DNA of 64,000 nucleotides from Dipteris shenzhenensis (taxonomy: Eukaryota > Polypodiophyta > Polypodiopsida > Gleicheniales). The position numbers were made by a program, and so were the translations under genes. The notes beneath the pieces were generated by a model that saw nothing but the letters and a program-made list of their open reading frames with translations, was not told where the DNA came from and searched no databases. Shown here piece by piece: positions 1 through 9,956 of this stretch; the first letter of the stretch is position 1; every line of letters begins with the position of its first letter. The stretch lies in NCBI GenBank assembly GCA_047967505.1, contig CM106539.1; one strand, 5' to 3'.

Positions 1-1124
1 GTTTAGTTTGTCTAGATTACCACTAGCGGAGAATGGCAGTGATGCCAAACTCATGCTGGCCCTAAGAAATGGCATTGAGAAGCCTAAACTCACATGTGCA
101 TTCTTCTATGTAGTGATCACTGTCTCTGCTGTGTAGAGATCATATGGAATTGTGTCAATCTCTTATTAGGCCTTGGAATGTCAATCTATAGGTTTAGTTT
201 GTCTAGACTACCACTAGTGGACAATGACAGTGATGCAAAACTCATGGTGGCAGCTACATAATGACACTGAGATCATCAGACTCACAAGTGGATTGGAATC
301 GGACACCACTCTCCTATGATCACTAGAATACCCCTCCTAGAATAGTAGGGTAAACATTTGTACAAGTGGAGAATGGAAGTGGTGCAAATCTCTTATTAGG
401 CCCTAAGAAATGGCATTGAGAAGCCTAAACTCACATGTGCATTCTTCTATGTAGTGATCACTGTCTCTGCTGTGTAGAGATCATATGGAATTGTGTCAAT
501 CTCTATGGAGAATGCCACCAATGGAGAATGGCAGTGGTGCCAATCTCATACCATGACCTGAAAACATGCACAAGGAATCCTAAACTCACATGTGCATTGG
601 CACTTTTGCCATTATCCTACTGCAGCTAATAAAATTAGTGGAATGTCAATCTATAGGTTCAGTTTGTCTAGACTACCACTAGCGGAGAATGGCAGTGATG
701 CCAATCTCATGCTGGCAACTACATAATGACACTGAGATCATCAAACTCACATGTGGATTGGAATCAGACACCACTCTCCTATGATCATTGGAATACCCCT
801 CCTAGAATAGTAGGGTAAACATCTATACAAGTGGAGAATGGCAGTGGTGCCAATCTCTTATTAGGCCCTAAGAAATGGCATTGAGAAGCCTGTGTCAATC
901 TCTATGGAGAATGACACCAGTGGAGAATGGCAGTGGTGCCAATCTCATACCATGACCTGAAAGCATGCACAAGGAATGCTAAACTCATGTGTGCATTCTT
1001 CTATGTAGTGTTCACTATCTCCGCTATGTAGAGATCATATGGAATTGTGTCAATCTATGTGGAGATTGATATTGTGTATATTTGCTTGCTGTGTTGGTGT
1101 AGTTTTTCATAATGCATATATAAA
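1..1124. repeat. Left flank repeats of element A
   Basis: Short modules recur here in shuffled order. One contains the phrase TGGAGAATGGCAGTGGTGCC, one is about 80 bases and begins CTAAACTCACATGTGCATTC, and one contains CCCCTCCTAGAATAGTAGGG. The same modules reappear at 7837-9244, so they bracket the coding region 1253-6941. The GAGAATGGC...GCCA core is a worn form of the perfect palindrome found between the genes at 4480-4503. I infer these are subterminal repeats of one large element whose left end lies outside the window. Short open frames here (such as 435-629) look accidental. Confidence 0.7.
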
Positions 1125-1252
1125 TTGCTTCGCCTTGGTTATTTTGTTAATAGAAGTTGCATTGTGGTTGTAATATTTCCTACTACAGTTATGATTTTCT
1201 ATTATACATTTCATTGTGTCCTTGGTTCTTTTGTTAATAGAACATTGCAAGA

Positions 1253-2613
1253 ATGGCTAGCAAGGGAAAGAGAAAGGTTCAAGAGGTGTCAGTTTATGAT
1301 GGAGTTAGTTCTGGAAGAGGATGGTTTTTGGATATATACAATAACGAACTCCAAAAACTCCATAAAGTGCATTGTTTTGTGAACATTCAAGGAAAAACTT
1401 TTGAAGATGTTGGACAAGTTAAAGAGATGGAGGATACCGAGAAAGACAACGTTCCTTGTCTCAATATTCATACATTGGGAGGCAATGTGTATCAATTGGA
1501 TCCTAGTTGTTTTGATCATGCGAGGATGAATGCTACTGGGGAGGACACGTTGATATCTAGGGGTTGGATTAATGAGCTAGAAAATTATACCAACCAACAG
1601 ATATTCGAAAGCTTTGATTTGGTAACAAAAGGGATAAAGCAAGATATAAAAAAGAGTAGAAAAGTTTCGAAAAGAACCAAGAAAAGTGATGTTGAGGGAT
1701 CAAGCTTTCAAGTGTCTCAGGACACATTGAAAGAGAAGGCTAGAGAGACCGGTGAGGAGGAAACAATAGGTGAGAAGGAAATAAGGTCAGATGGAAAAAC
1801 AAGCATTGGGGATAAACTAGAGGCTAAAGACAAAGAGACAACTTTAGGAGGAAAATAGGGAGGTATGGGAATAGTCACTGATGGAACTGGAAGTGGAGGT
1901 GATGCAATGGGGAGTGGTGAGACACATATAACAGGACATGGTGAGAAATCATCTGAAGCAACTATCATCCTGTATAAGAAAATCTAGCCAAATGTTGACT
2001 TTAAGGCACTACAAAAGAAATTGGAAAGGAAGGACACAAGTATGACAGGCTTGATGCAGTACGTAGCGTACTTCCCATTTGGTTTGGAGTTTGAGGTGTT
2101 GATCCCAGTGATGAATTGCTTTAGAGCACCAAGCCAATATGTGTATAGGACATTGACCCTCAGCTATGTCAGTGACTTGGTCAAGAGTTTTGCAATGAAT
2201 GCACGACCTCCTGCAACATGTGCATATCTTATGCCTTACCACATAGGCACAAATACCCGATGTGCAAGGAAGAGATAAAGGTGGAAAAGTTAAAGGAGTA
2301 TAATTATTGGATTCTTGCAGGGCAGCATTCGATTTATGCTGCAAGGATATTTATAACTAAAGCACATGGAGAAGCCTTCAATCAACGAAAAGGTTTCTAT
2401 ACACGGAGGAAGGCGAGAATTGTTGTCAATGCACCAGTTGAAGCAAGTTGTAAGATATCATCAATGGCCAACATGGAGGCACAGACCGTTTTGAAAAATC
2501 AACCATATATCGGTATCTTACAACACCTAAGGGCACAGTGGATTGCATTCGGACGACCAAAGAAACCAGCCCAACTCCTTGTCAAAGGGCATAAAGATCG
2601 ACAAAGTTGGGAT
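1253..2613 (+). pseudogene. ParB-like domain protein, 5' exon region (element A)
   Basis: One frame runs from the ATG at 1253 to about 2277 and is broken only by two TAG codons (1856-1858 and 1985-1987). A frame change near 2220-2280 then carries it on to a GTGAGT donor at 2614. The first 150 or so residues are unrecognised, followed by a charged Lys/Glu-rich linker. From about 2120 the protein resembles a ParB/sulfiredoxin-fold domain: a helix like YVYRTLTLSYVSDLVKSF, a central strand region, then ILAGQHSIYAARIF (about 2311-2352), which matches the family's (I/V)DGQHR..A motif. A WIAFGRP motif follows at 2539. Element B has the same order of motifs. The ParB call is by eye. The breaks suggest a decayed copy, but unrecognised introns could explain the frame change. 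Confidence 0.6.
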
Positions 2614-2850
2614 GTGAGTAATAAACTTTGTTTTGTATGCATTTTTTATTTCAAGAATGTTTATGGCTTTGTAAAAGAAATGATAGTACTGTCAATTCCC
2701 TGATGTGAGAATGGCACTAGTGCCATTCTTCTAGTTACCAGGTCATGCTTTTGACATGATAATGGGAGAATCGCACTAGTGTCATTATTATCTCTATTAC
2801 ATGATTTGGATTAGAAGAATGTCTAAGATGATTTTGATTTTTTTATATAG
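2614..2850 (+). other. Probable intron with palindrome
   Basis: A GTGAGT donor at 2614 and an AG at 2849-2850 join two phase-0 exons, so the reading frame continues across the junction. The intron carries a 22-bp perfect palindrome at 2708-2729 (half-site AGAATGGCACT), followed by a weaker relative near 2765-2790. Both belong to the palindrome family spread through element A. Confidence 0.55.
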
Positions 2851-4267
2851 AATTTTGTAGGAGTTGCAAGCGTATCGATGGGCACAAACTTTGCTACCAA
2901 GGACACACACATGGTCACATACGATGATGACATCTACGAACAATGGATTAGGATTTTGACATTGGTGAAGTAGGGTGATCTTGAGGGTCGAAATCCCACA
3001 ATAACATATATGAGGTGTCTGCTAGGATTGGAAGACGAAGATGTACGTGCACTTCAAGCAGAGATTGAGTCTAAAGAAATAGTCTTGGTCAAGTCAAGCA
3101 AAGACAAGGACTCCATTGAAATGTCTCAATGGGCAATGGAGATTAAGCATGATAGAGCCCTGGAAGAAGCGATCATGAAGGAGTTCAACTCACGTCACCC
3201 TTCGCCCCAACATCAAACATGGGATGCCCTTGCAACTTACTTCAAAATTGATTCAATTGTTTTATCAGACCTTCAAGGGTTCATGTGAGTCATGGGTCAA
3301 AGAGAAGCTGCAAGTTGGCAAGTCCACACCTGATTTCCCAAAAGCTGCGTCAATCTATGTTGATTGGGTGATTAGTTCAATAGAGGGTATCAAGTCTACA
3401 TCGCAGTCTTGTTTTCCTTGGACAATTATTCAAGTGAACATGGAGATGGAGGGGGAGAGCTTTCTAACACGTCACTCCAAGGGACAACTTCCAATCAGCT
3501 TGTGTGTGCTTGACACCTCAGAGGGATCTGCCAAAGGCATGTGTTGGGATAAGGCTGCCTTCAAGAAGTTGCTCTGTGGCTTAATGGAGACCGTTGCCAC
3601 TCCATCACAGTATGTATTGCTATCATTTATGACAATGATAGAGATGGTAAATGTCAAGGAAGCAATGATAGAGGTTCGATTTTGGCATAGAAGGTTTGTG
3701 GGTGTTATCCATGAATCGGATAGTGCACAAAAGGGTTTGTCTGAGACCTTCTGTTTTTTGTCATTTGTCAGCTCACATGATGGGTTTGATGGATTTGAGC
3801 ACATGTTAGAAATCACAAGGCCATACACAATAATTGAGGACAATATTCTTTATTCTAATGAGGGTGATGAGTATGGAAAAGAGGCGGTTGTGAAGCATGG
3901 CATCATCAAGGAGTGCGTCAGGTGCTATTGTAGTAGGGAACATGAAGTTGTTGTTGACATCTTTACTAATGGATGTGTGGCATTACAAGCATTGTCAAGC
4001 AAAAGAAAAGTGATCTCGCTGATGAAGACATCCCAACAGGTGACAGAGGTCGAGGCTATGTGTGTGGCACATGCATCAAATAATCCCCATATTAAGATTT
4101 GGTCTAGCAATGAGAGGCCTCAGATTGAGACACATAGAGCTGATTCACCTATCGATGAAGGAATTAAAGAGGGTGAGCATCACATTGAATACTTGCGACC
4201 TTTAACTGAAGCAGATCTTGAAGCTATCCCAAAGATTACATTGGAAGATTTGGAGCAAGGTCTTTAG
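2851..4267 (+). pseudogene. Methyltransferase-like C-terminal module (element A)
   Basis: This is the second exon of the gene starting at 1253. It has one in-frame TAG (2971-2973) and one frame change near 3270-3290, then stays open to the stop at 4267. The last 250 or so residues resemble a circularly permuted N6/N4 DNA methyltransferase. A motif-IV position (about 3504-3530) reads VLDTSEG where DPPY is expected. Then come a beta-strand and helix stretch around residues 'SQYVLLSF' and a KHGIIKEC helix. The motif-I-like VVDIFTNGCVALQAL (about 3947-3991) follows, comparable to VLDPFxGxGTT. The DPPY motif and the FxGxG glycines are not intact, so I infer a catalytically dead fold. In prokaryotes and phages ParB-like domains are known fused to such methyltransferases. 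The assignment rests on motif order, not on a search. Confidence 0.5.
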
Positions 4268-5065
4268 CTACTCATTTATGCCTTGTGTATTCAGTTTCAA
4301 AATAATATGACTTTTATGGATTTTCTCGATTGCACATACTCTCATCATATCAAAGATATTAAACATTAGGTATGATAAAATTGTGTGACATAATGACATG
4401 GGGAATGGTACTAGTGTCATTCTCCCTATGTTGGGTTATACGTACGAGGTACTATTAACATTTTATGTGACCTCATATGGAGAATGGCACTAGTGCCATT
4501 CTCTCTTTGTGGTTATGTAGAAATGGTAATACTGTTATGTTCCTTTCTTGAATCTATGTTAGTTGAAAGCATTACAGAAATTAAAAATTGTATAATATTA
4601 ACTATGCTACCAAAGTTTTGATTTGGATGCTTTCTACAAATCTATTGGACCAAAGTAATACAGTATCTATGCTTTCAGATCATGCATTGTACATTTCTTT
4701 TGGGACATGGGGGGAGGCACTAGTAGTATTCTCTCCTCCCAATGAGGGTATAGAGAAAGGCACTAGTGGCATTCTCCATAACCTTATATGTAAAATGGCA
4801 CTAGCACCACCCCAAGAGAAGAATGGCACTATTGCCATTCTCTCTATGAGTTCAGAGACAAAGGTTGCACTATTTGCACTCTCAATTGACCTTTAGAGAG
4901 ATTGGCACTTTTGCCATTCCCCAAAAATACAATGGAATCAGTGAACGATGATGGATAATGTTCATACTTTATTGTTATTTATTAGTTTCATATGCTTTTG
5001 TGCTTCGACATTGTTGAATACACTCTAAAGAATCAAAATATTTCTATATTCCTCAACTTCCACAG
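4268..5065 (+). promoter_or_regulatory. Intergenic palindrome cluster of element A
   Basis: No convincing gene here. The stretch contains a 24-bp perfect palindrome at 4480-4503 (half-site GAGAATGGCACT). Decayed relatives lie near 4400-4427, 4709-4735, 4755-4775, 4795-4815, 4825-4850 and 4895-4920. Several copies differ by substitutions in both arms. The open frame 4588-4896 is made of these repeats and is probably not a gene. The cluster sits just upstream of the phosphatase-like ORF, so a role in its promoter is possible. The acceptor-like TTCCACAG at 5058-5065 suggests a spliced leader. Confidence 0.55.
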
Positions 5066-5078
5066 GGACCAATGATGC

Positions 5079-6317
5079 ATGGAAGGATGTGGAGACATCA
5101 AATGTAGAGGACAACATACCACCCAAAATGGGGACTATCAATTACACGATGGATACACGAGGTATAGAAGAAAACATAACCCCAAAAATGGAAGGAATAT
5201 CACGAATCCTATACTTTTAGAAGAGAACATGGATGAACGTACTGTCTCAACATTGGGGACAAAACTAGATAATCTTATTGTTGTTGCAAACATGTATGAA
5301 ACCATAGCACCTGACAATTTGGATGATGAGTCAGAAGCCAGCAACTTCAAGGAGAATTTGGATCTATATCCACATACAATTTCTTTGGATATGCCATGCT
5401 TAACAATCATATTAGACTTGAATGGCTTGTTATTAAGTCGCTGCCTATTCAAGTCTCCAATACATCCATCTATTATGCATGGCAAAAATAGTTATATGGT
5501 TGTTCATCCTGGGTGCATAGAATTTCTTAAAATCTTGCTACAAAGATTTAATGTAGGTATCTGGGCAACTGCGATGGAGCATAACATACTTGATATGGTA
5601 GGAAAGCTGCAAAATTATGCAAATGAGAGCCTCCCTTTCTTTGTTATATGGTCTCAGCAAGGATGCTACACTTACAGTAAGACGAGGATAAATAGGCCTG
5701 ACAAGGTTGGTGTTGAGGCAATGTTCAAACCCTTAGCAAAAATCTCAAAGGCATTTGGATGTGATGCTAGAAGGACAATCCTTGTTGATGACTCCCCATA
5801 CAAGGCTTGCATTAGCCCTCCATCAAATTGCATATTTCCTTCAACGTTTGATGTACAAGACAAGGATGATAATATTCTACTGAGAGAGTTGATGCCGTAC
5901 TTACTACAACTCGATGAGACTAAAGATGTGCGCAGCATGATTGAGACAAATCGGTATAGACAATTACCTGTGATGGAGGGGCATAAGGATTTCAACCTTG
6001 TCCAGAAAGTAATTGATGAATGGAGGGAGGAAAATCATGCATGGTCAAGAATGGAATATAAAACAAGAAATCTTCCTCTTGCAGATCAACTAAGAGAGAG
6101 GGATATAGGTGGTAGGGCAACCCATGGTGGTGATGGCCAGGTGCCTAAACTCAATGCATCCCAAATAAGACTTTTAAGGAATGCTCCGCAACTCTCTAGC
6201 ATGAATGCTATGCAAGTTTCTCAATTGGCTATAGACCTAGGGTACAAAGGTCACTATATCAAGAAATACATTGCTAAGGGCTACATAAACCGACTACAGA
6301 ATGCGTATTTTTCATGA
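5079..6317 (+). CDS. FCP1/NIF-like HAD-family phosphatase
   Basis: A 412-residue open frame with no breaks. Residues about 105-285 look like an FCP1/NLI-interacting-factor domain of the HAD superfamily. ILDLNGLLL fills the DxDGT motif-I position with Asn at the second Asp. A GIWATA segment fits motif II, a PDKVGVEAMFKPL segment carries the motif-III lysine region, and TILVDDSPYK fits the acidic motif. I recall an LDLNG version of motif I in a group of plant FCP1-like proteins, so Asn need not mean decay; whether it removes activity is unknown. The last 80 or so residues (LNASQIRLLRNAPQ and after) are unrecognised. The start is uncertain because an acceptor-like site lies just upstream (5065). 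It lies between the ParB-like gene and the SET ORF, all on the same strand, inside repeat flanks. I infer it is cargo of, or captured by, element A. Confidence 0.7.
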   Translation: MEGCGDIKCRGQHTTQNGDYQLHDGYTRYRRKHNPKNGRNITNPILLEENMDERTVSTLGTKLDNLIVVANMYETIAPDNLDDESEASNFKENLDLYPHTISLDMPCLTIILDLNGLLLSRCLFKSPIHPSIMHGKNSYMVVHPGCIEFLKILLQRFNVGIWATAMEHNILDMVGKLQNYANESLPFFVIWSQQGCYTYSKTRINRPDKVGVEAMFKPLAKISKAFGCDARRTILVDDSPYKACISPPSNCIFPSTFDVQDKDDNILLRELMPYLLQLDETKDVRSMIETNRYRQLPVMEGHKDFNLVQKVIDEWREENHAWSRMEYKTRNLPLADQLRERDIGGRATHGGDGQVPKLNASQIRLLRNAPQLSSMNAMQVSQLAIDLGYKGHYIKKYIAKGYINRLQNAYFS

Positions 6318-6405
6318 AGGTACATATGTTCAAAGTGTTTTTTGATTTTATCTCAATATATGTAACTGTTGTAGTAGCTAATTTAATTTGTTTTTTGTGA
6401 TGTAG

Positions 6406-6941
6406 GTAGATATACGTTCAAATCAAGCTTGAGTAGGTACATACCAGAACGAGATCCATTTGGACCACCAAAGTTACCTATCCCTATCAACGAAGTGTTT
6501 TGGATAAAAAATGTGGCTTTCGAGGTGCATGAGTCAACCATTATAGGTGTTGGCTTGGGCTTGTTTGTGCATGGCTCCATCAAGAGAGGGACTACTATTC
6601 TCCATTATGGAGGTGACAAGTACTCCTACAGAGATTGGAAGGAATTATGTAGAGTTCATCCAAGGCTAAAGAAGTACTCTATCCAAGAAGACCCTACTGT
6701 CCCTATGAAGGATATGGTGCATATTGTTGGTGATGTTCAATATGGCAATGTGGCAGGATTTATTAACAGTAATAGAAATACCAATGTAAAGCCAAATGTT
6801 TGTTATGTATTTTCCCCTGATGTTCCACCTTGGTATGACCCCATGATGAACATAGATATTGCAGAATATGGTCACATTTGTATTGAATCCATAGATGATA
6901 TACATGCAGGAGAGGAGCTATTAGCAGACTATGAGTTTTGA
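6406..6941 (+). CDS. SET-domain protein, 3' exon
   Basis: An open frame of about 178 codons follows an acceptor-like ...TGATGTAG at 6405. It is a compact SET domain: GVGLGLFVHGSIKRGTTI (N-terminal turn), then GNVAGFINSNRNTNVKPNV in place of the usual NHS..PN cofactor pocket, and AGEELLADYEF at the C terminus with the catalytic-type Tyr. The His of the NHS motif is replaced. SET domains methylate lysines, usually in histones; the substrate here is unknown. Splicing from a donor at 6318 (GAAG|GTACAT) would reach this exon in a frame other than that of the phosphatase ORF. It may therefore be a separate gene, or the end of a fusion after a frame change. No internal ATG fits the domain start, so this is probably not the first exon. 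Confidence 0.7.
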
Positions 6942-7133
6942 ATAACAACATTGTATTTCTTTATACAATCATTACTTATGGGAATTACTACTTTCTTGCC
7001 AACTATGTAAATTGGTGCGTAATTGTTGTGTGTGAATAATATGCAAACATGTTCATAACTACATTCATAATGTATTTAGAAGGAGTGTCTCTCATGCCAT
7101 TCTTTCCGGTGCCATTCTCTTTGGGGCTAGAAA
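6942..7133. other. Short 3' flank after SET ORF
   Basis: AT-rich sequence with no gene. Near 7095-7125 it holds a broken relative of the element-A palindrome (CATGCCATTCTTTCCGGTGCCATTCTC-like halves). Nothing else is recognisable. Confidence 0.4.
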
Positions 7134-7836
7134 TTGAGAGTTTCTTTGGAATCATGATTTATTTCAGGGATTTCAATGGTGTATCAACAAGTTGTTATGT
7201 TTTCATCCTAAAGTGTACTTTTTTACTTTGCAATGAGCAATCAACATGACATGTAAAGTTATCGTTTTACAATAATGCTAGTTAGTCCAAACATTGAAAG
7301 TGCACAATAAATGATTGTCATTGCCACCTAAATTACATCAAATGCTTGTCATTGCCCATTGATTTTCCATCAACTACATATCTTGCATTCATTCTCCCCA
7401 ACTACATATCTTGATTTTCCATCAACTACATATCTTACTAAGTTAAAGAGCCTGTGCATTTTCATTTCAATACTCATGGTACACTCTACATTTTGTAAAT
7501 GTTGTTTTGGAGATTTTCAAATGAGAATGCTCACAACAAAAGCGAGTCTCAATATCAATGGAAATTCCAGAGACTCGCTATTATGAAGGTGTTTTTGAAC
7601 ATCACTATGGCTCACGATATGAATCTAACTCAAATGGGTTTCAAAGTTTATTATTTTTTTGATGATAACGTAGTTTAGACACTGATATTCTATTTATTAT
7701 TTGAGAATGTAGTTGATATTTCACACTTCATGAATGGCTATCTAGTCTATTTTCACATATTTCTCCTGTTTTTTCATTGAGGGGAGCTACAATTTCTTCC
7801 AAAACTGCCATTCTGGGAATTGGGTTTTTCACGAAT
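7134..7836. repeat. Direct repeat, copy 1 (about 0.7 kb)
   Basis: This stretch is repeated almost base for base at 9245-9956, from TTGAGAGTTTCTTTGG to the shared GGAATTGGGTTTTTC. Both copies hold a stem with arms AGCGAGTCTC and GAGACTCGCT (7541-7550 and 7570-7579). The two copies differ by a few substitutions and small indels. I infer it is the right-hand terminal module of element A, duplicated. Confidence 0.75.
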
Positions 7837-9244
7837 TGGGAATTGGAAATGGCATTGAGCAGCCTAAACTCACATGCTCATTCTTCTATGTAGTGATCAC
7901 TGTCTCCGCTGTGTAGAGATCATATGGAATTGTGTCAATCTCTGTGGAGAATGCCACCAGTGGAGAATGGTAGTGGTGCCAATCTCATAACATGACCTGC
8001 AAACATGCACAAGGAATCCTAAACTCACATGTGCATTCTTCTATGTAGAGATCACTGTCTCTGCTGTGTAGAGATCATATGGAATTGTGTCAATCTCTGA
8101 GTTCATCAAACTCACATGTGGATTGGAATCGGACACCACTCTCCTATGATCATTGGAATACCCCTCCTAGAATAGTAGGGTGAGCATTTGTACAAGTGGA
8201 GAATGGCAGTGGTGCCAATCTCTTATTAGGCCCTAAGAAATGGCATTGAGAAGCCTAAACTCACATGCTCATTCTTCTATGTAGTGATCACTATCTCCGC
8301 TGTGTAGAGATCATATGGAATTGTGTCAATCTCTTCTTAGGCCTTGGAATGTCAATCTATAGGTTTAGTTTGTCTAGACAACCACTAGTGGAGAATGGCA
8401 GTGATGCCAAACTCATGGTGGCACCTACATAATGATACTGAGATCATCAGACTCACATGTGGATTGGAATCGGACACCACTCTGCTATGATCATTAGAAT
8501 ACCCCTCCTAGAATAGTAGGGTAAACATTTGTACAAGAGAATGGTAGTGGTGCCAATCTCTTATTAGGCCCTAAGAAATGGCATTGAGAAGCCTAAACTC
8601 ACATGTGCATTCTTCTATGTAGTGGTCCTCACTGTCTCCGCTATGTAGAGATCATATGGGATCGTGTTAATCTTTGTGGAGAATGCCAACAGTGGAGAAT
8701 GGTAGTGGTGCCAATCTCATACCATGACCTAAAAACATGCACAAGGAATCATAAACTCACATGTGGATTGGCAGTTTTGCCATTATAGAATGCAACCAGT
8801 GGAGAATGGCAGTGGTGCACAAGGAATCCTAAACTCACATGTGCATTCTTTTATGTAGTGATCACTGTCTCCACTGTATAGAGATCATATGGAATTGTCT
8901 CAATCTCTGAGATCATCAAACTCACATGTGGATTGGAATCGGACACCACTCTCCTATGATCACTGGAATACCCCTCCTAGAATAGTAGGGTAAACATTTG
9001 TACAAGTGAAGAATGGCAGTGGTGCCAATCTCTTATTAGGCCCTAAGAAATGTCATTGAGAAGTTTAAACTCACATGTGCAGAGATCATATGGAATTGTG
9101 CCAATCTCTGTGGAGAATGCCACCAGTGGAGAATGGTAGTGGTGCCAATCTCATACCATGACCTGAAAACATGCACAAGGAATCCTAAAATCACATGTGC
9201 ATTGGCACTTTTGCCATTATCCTACTGCCATTCTCCACTAGTGG
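7837..9244. repeat. Right flank repeats of element A
   Basis: These are the same shuffled modules as 1-1124: TGGAGAATGGCAGTGGTGCC-type phrases, the CTAAACTCACATGTG module, and the CCCCTCCTAGAATAGTAGGG module. They are in the same orientation as at the left end. No gene is supported; the 60-70 codon open frames are by-products of the repeats. Confidence 0.7.
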
Positions 9245-9956
9245 TTGAGAGTTTCTTTGGAATCATGATTTATTTCAGGGATTTCAATGGTGTATCAACA
9301 AGTTGTTGTGTTTTCATCCTAAAGTGTACTTTTTTACCTTGCAAAGAGTAAGCAACATGACATGTAAATTTATCATTTTACAATAATGCTAGTCAGTCCA
9401 AACATTGAAAGTGCACAATAAATGATTGTCATTGCCACCTAAATTACATCAAATGCTTGTCATTGCCCATTGATTTTCCATCAACTACATATCTTGCATT
9501 CATTCTCCTCAACTACATATCTTGATTTTCCATCAACTACATATCTTACTAAGTTAAAGAGCCTGTGCATTTTCATTGCAATACTCATGGTTATTAATTA
9601 CACTCTACTTTTTTTAAACGGTGTTTTGGAGATTTTCAAATGAGAATGCTCACAACAAAAGCGAGTCTCAATATCAATGGAAATTCCAGAGACTCGCTAT
9701 TATGAAGGTGTTTTTGAACATCACTATGGCTCACGAGATGAATCTAACTCAAATGGCTTTCAAAGTTTATTATTTTTTTGATGATAACGTAGTTTAGACA
9801 CTGATATTCTATTTATTATTTGAGAATGTAGTTGATATTTCACACTTCATGAATGGCTATCTAGTCTATTTTCACATATTTCTCCTGTTTTTTCATTTAG
9901 GGGAGCTACAATTTCTTCCAAAACTGCCATTCTGGGAATTGGGTTTTTCTCGAATT
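9245..9956. repeat. Direct repeat, copy 2 (about 0.7 kb)
   Basis: Second copy of 7134-7836, with its stem arms at 9660-9669 and 9689-9698. It ends where satellite sequence begins (TTTTTTAGTGTCATGCACAACC from about 9970), so this junction is the probable right boundary of element A. I could not identify a terminal inverted repeat or target duplication because the other end is outside the window. Confidence 0.7.

Noticed and set aside
4588-4896. 102-codon open frame between the element A genes
   Set aside because: Built from copies of the element A palindrome; no family resemblance and no start context.
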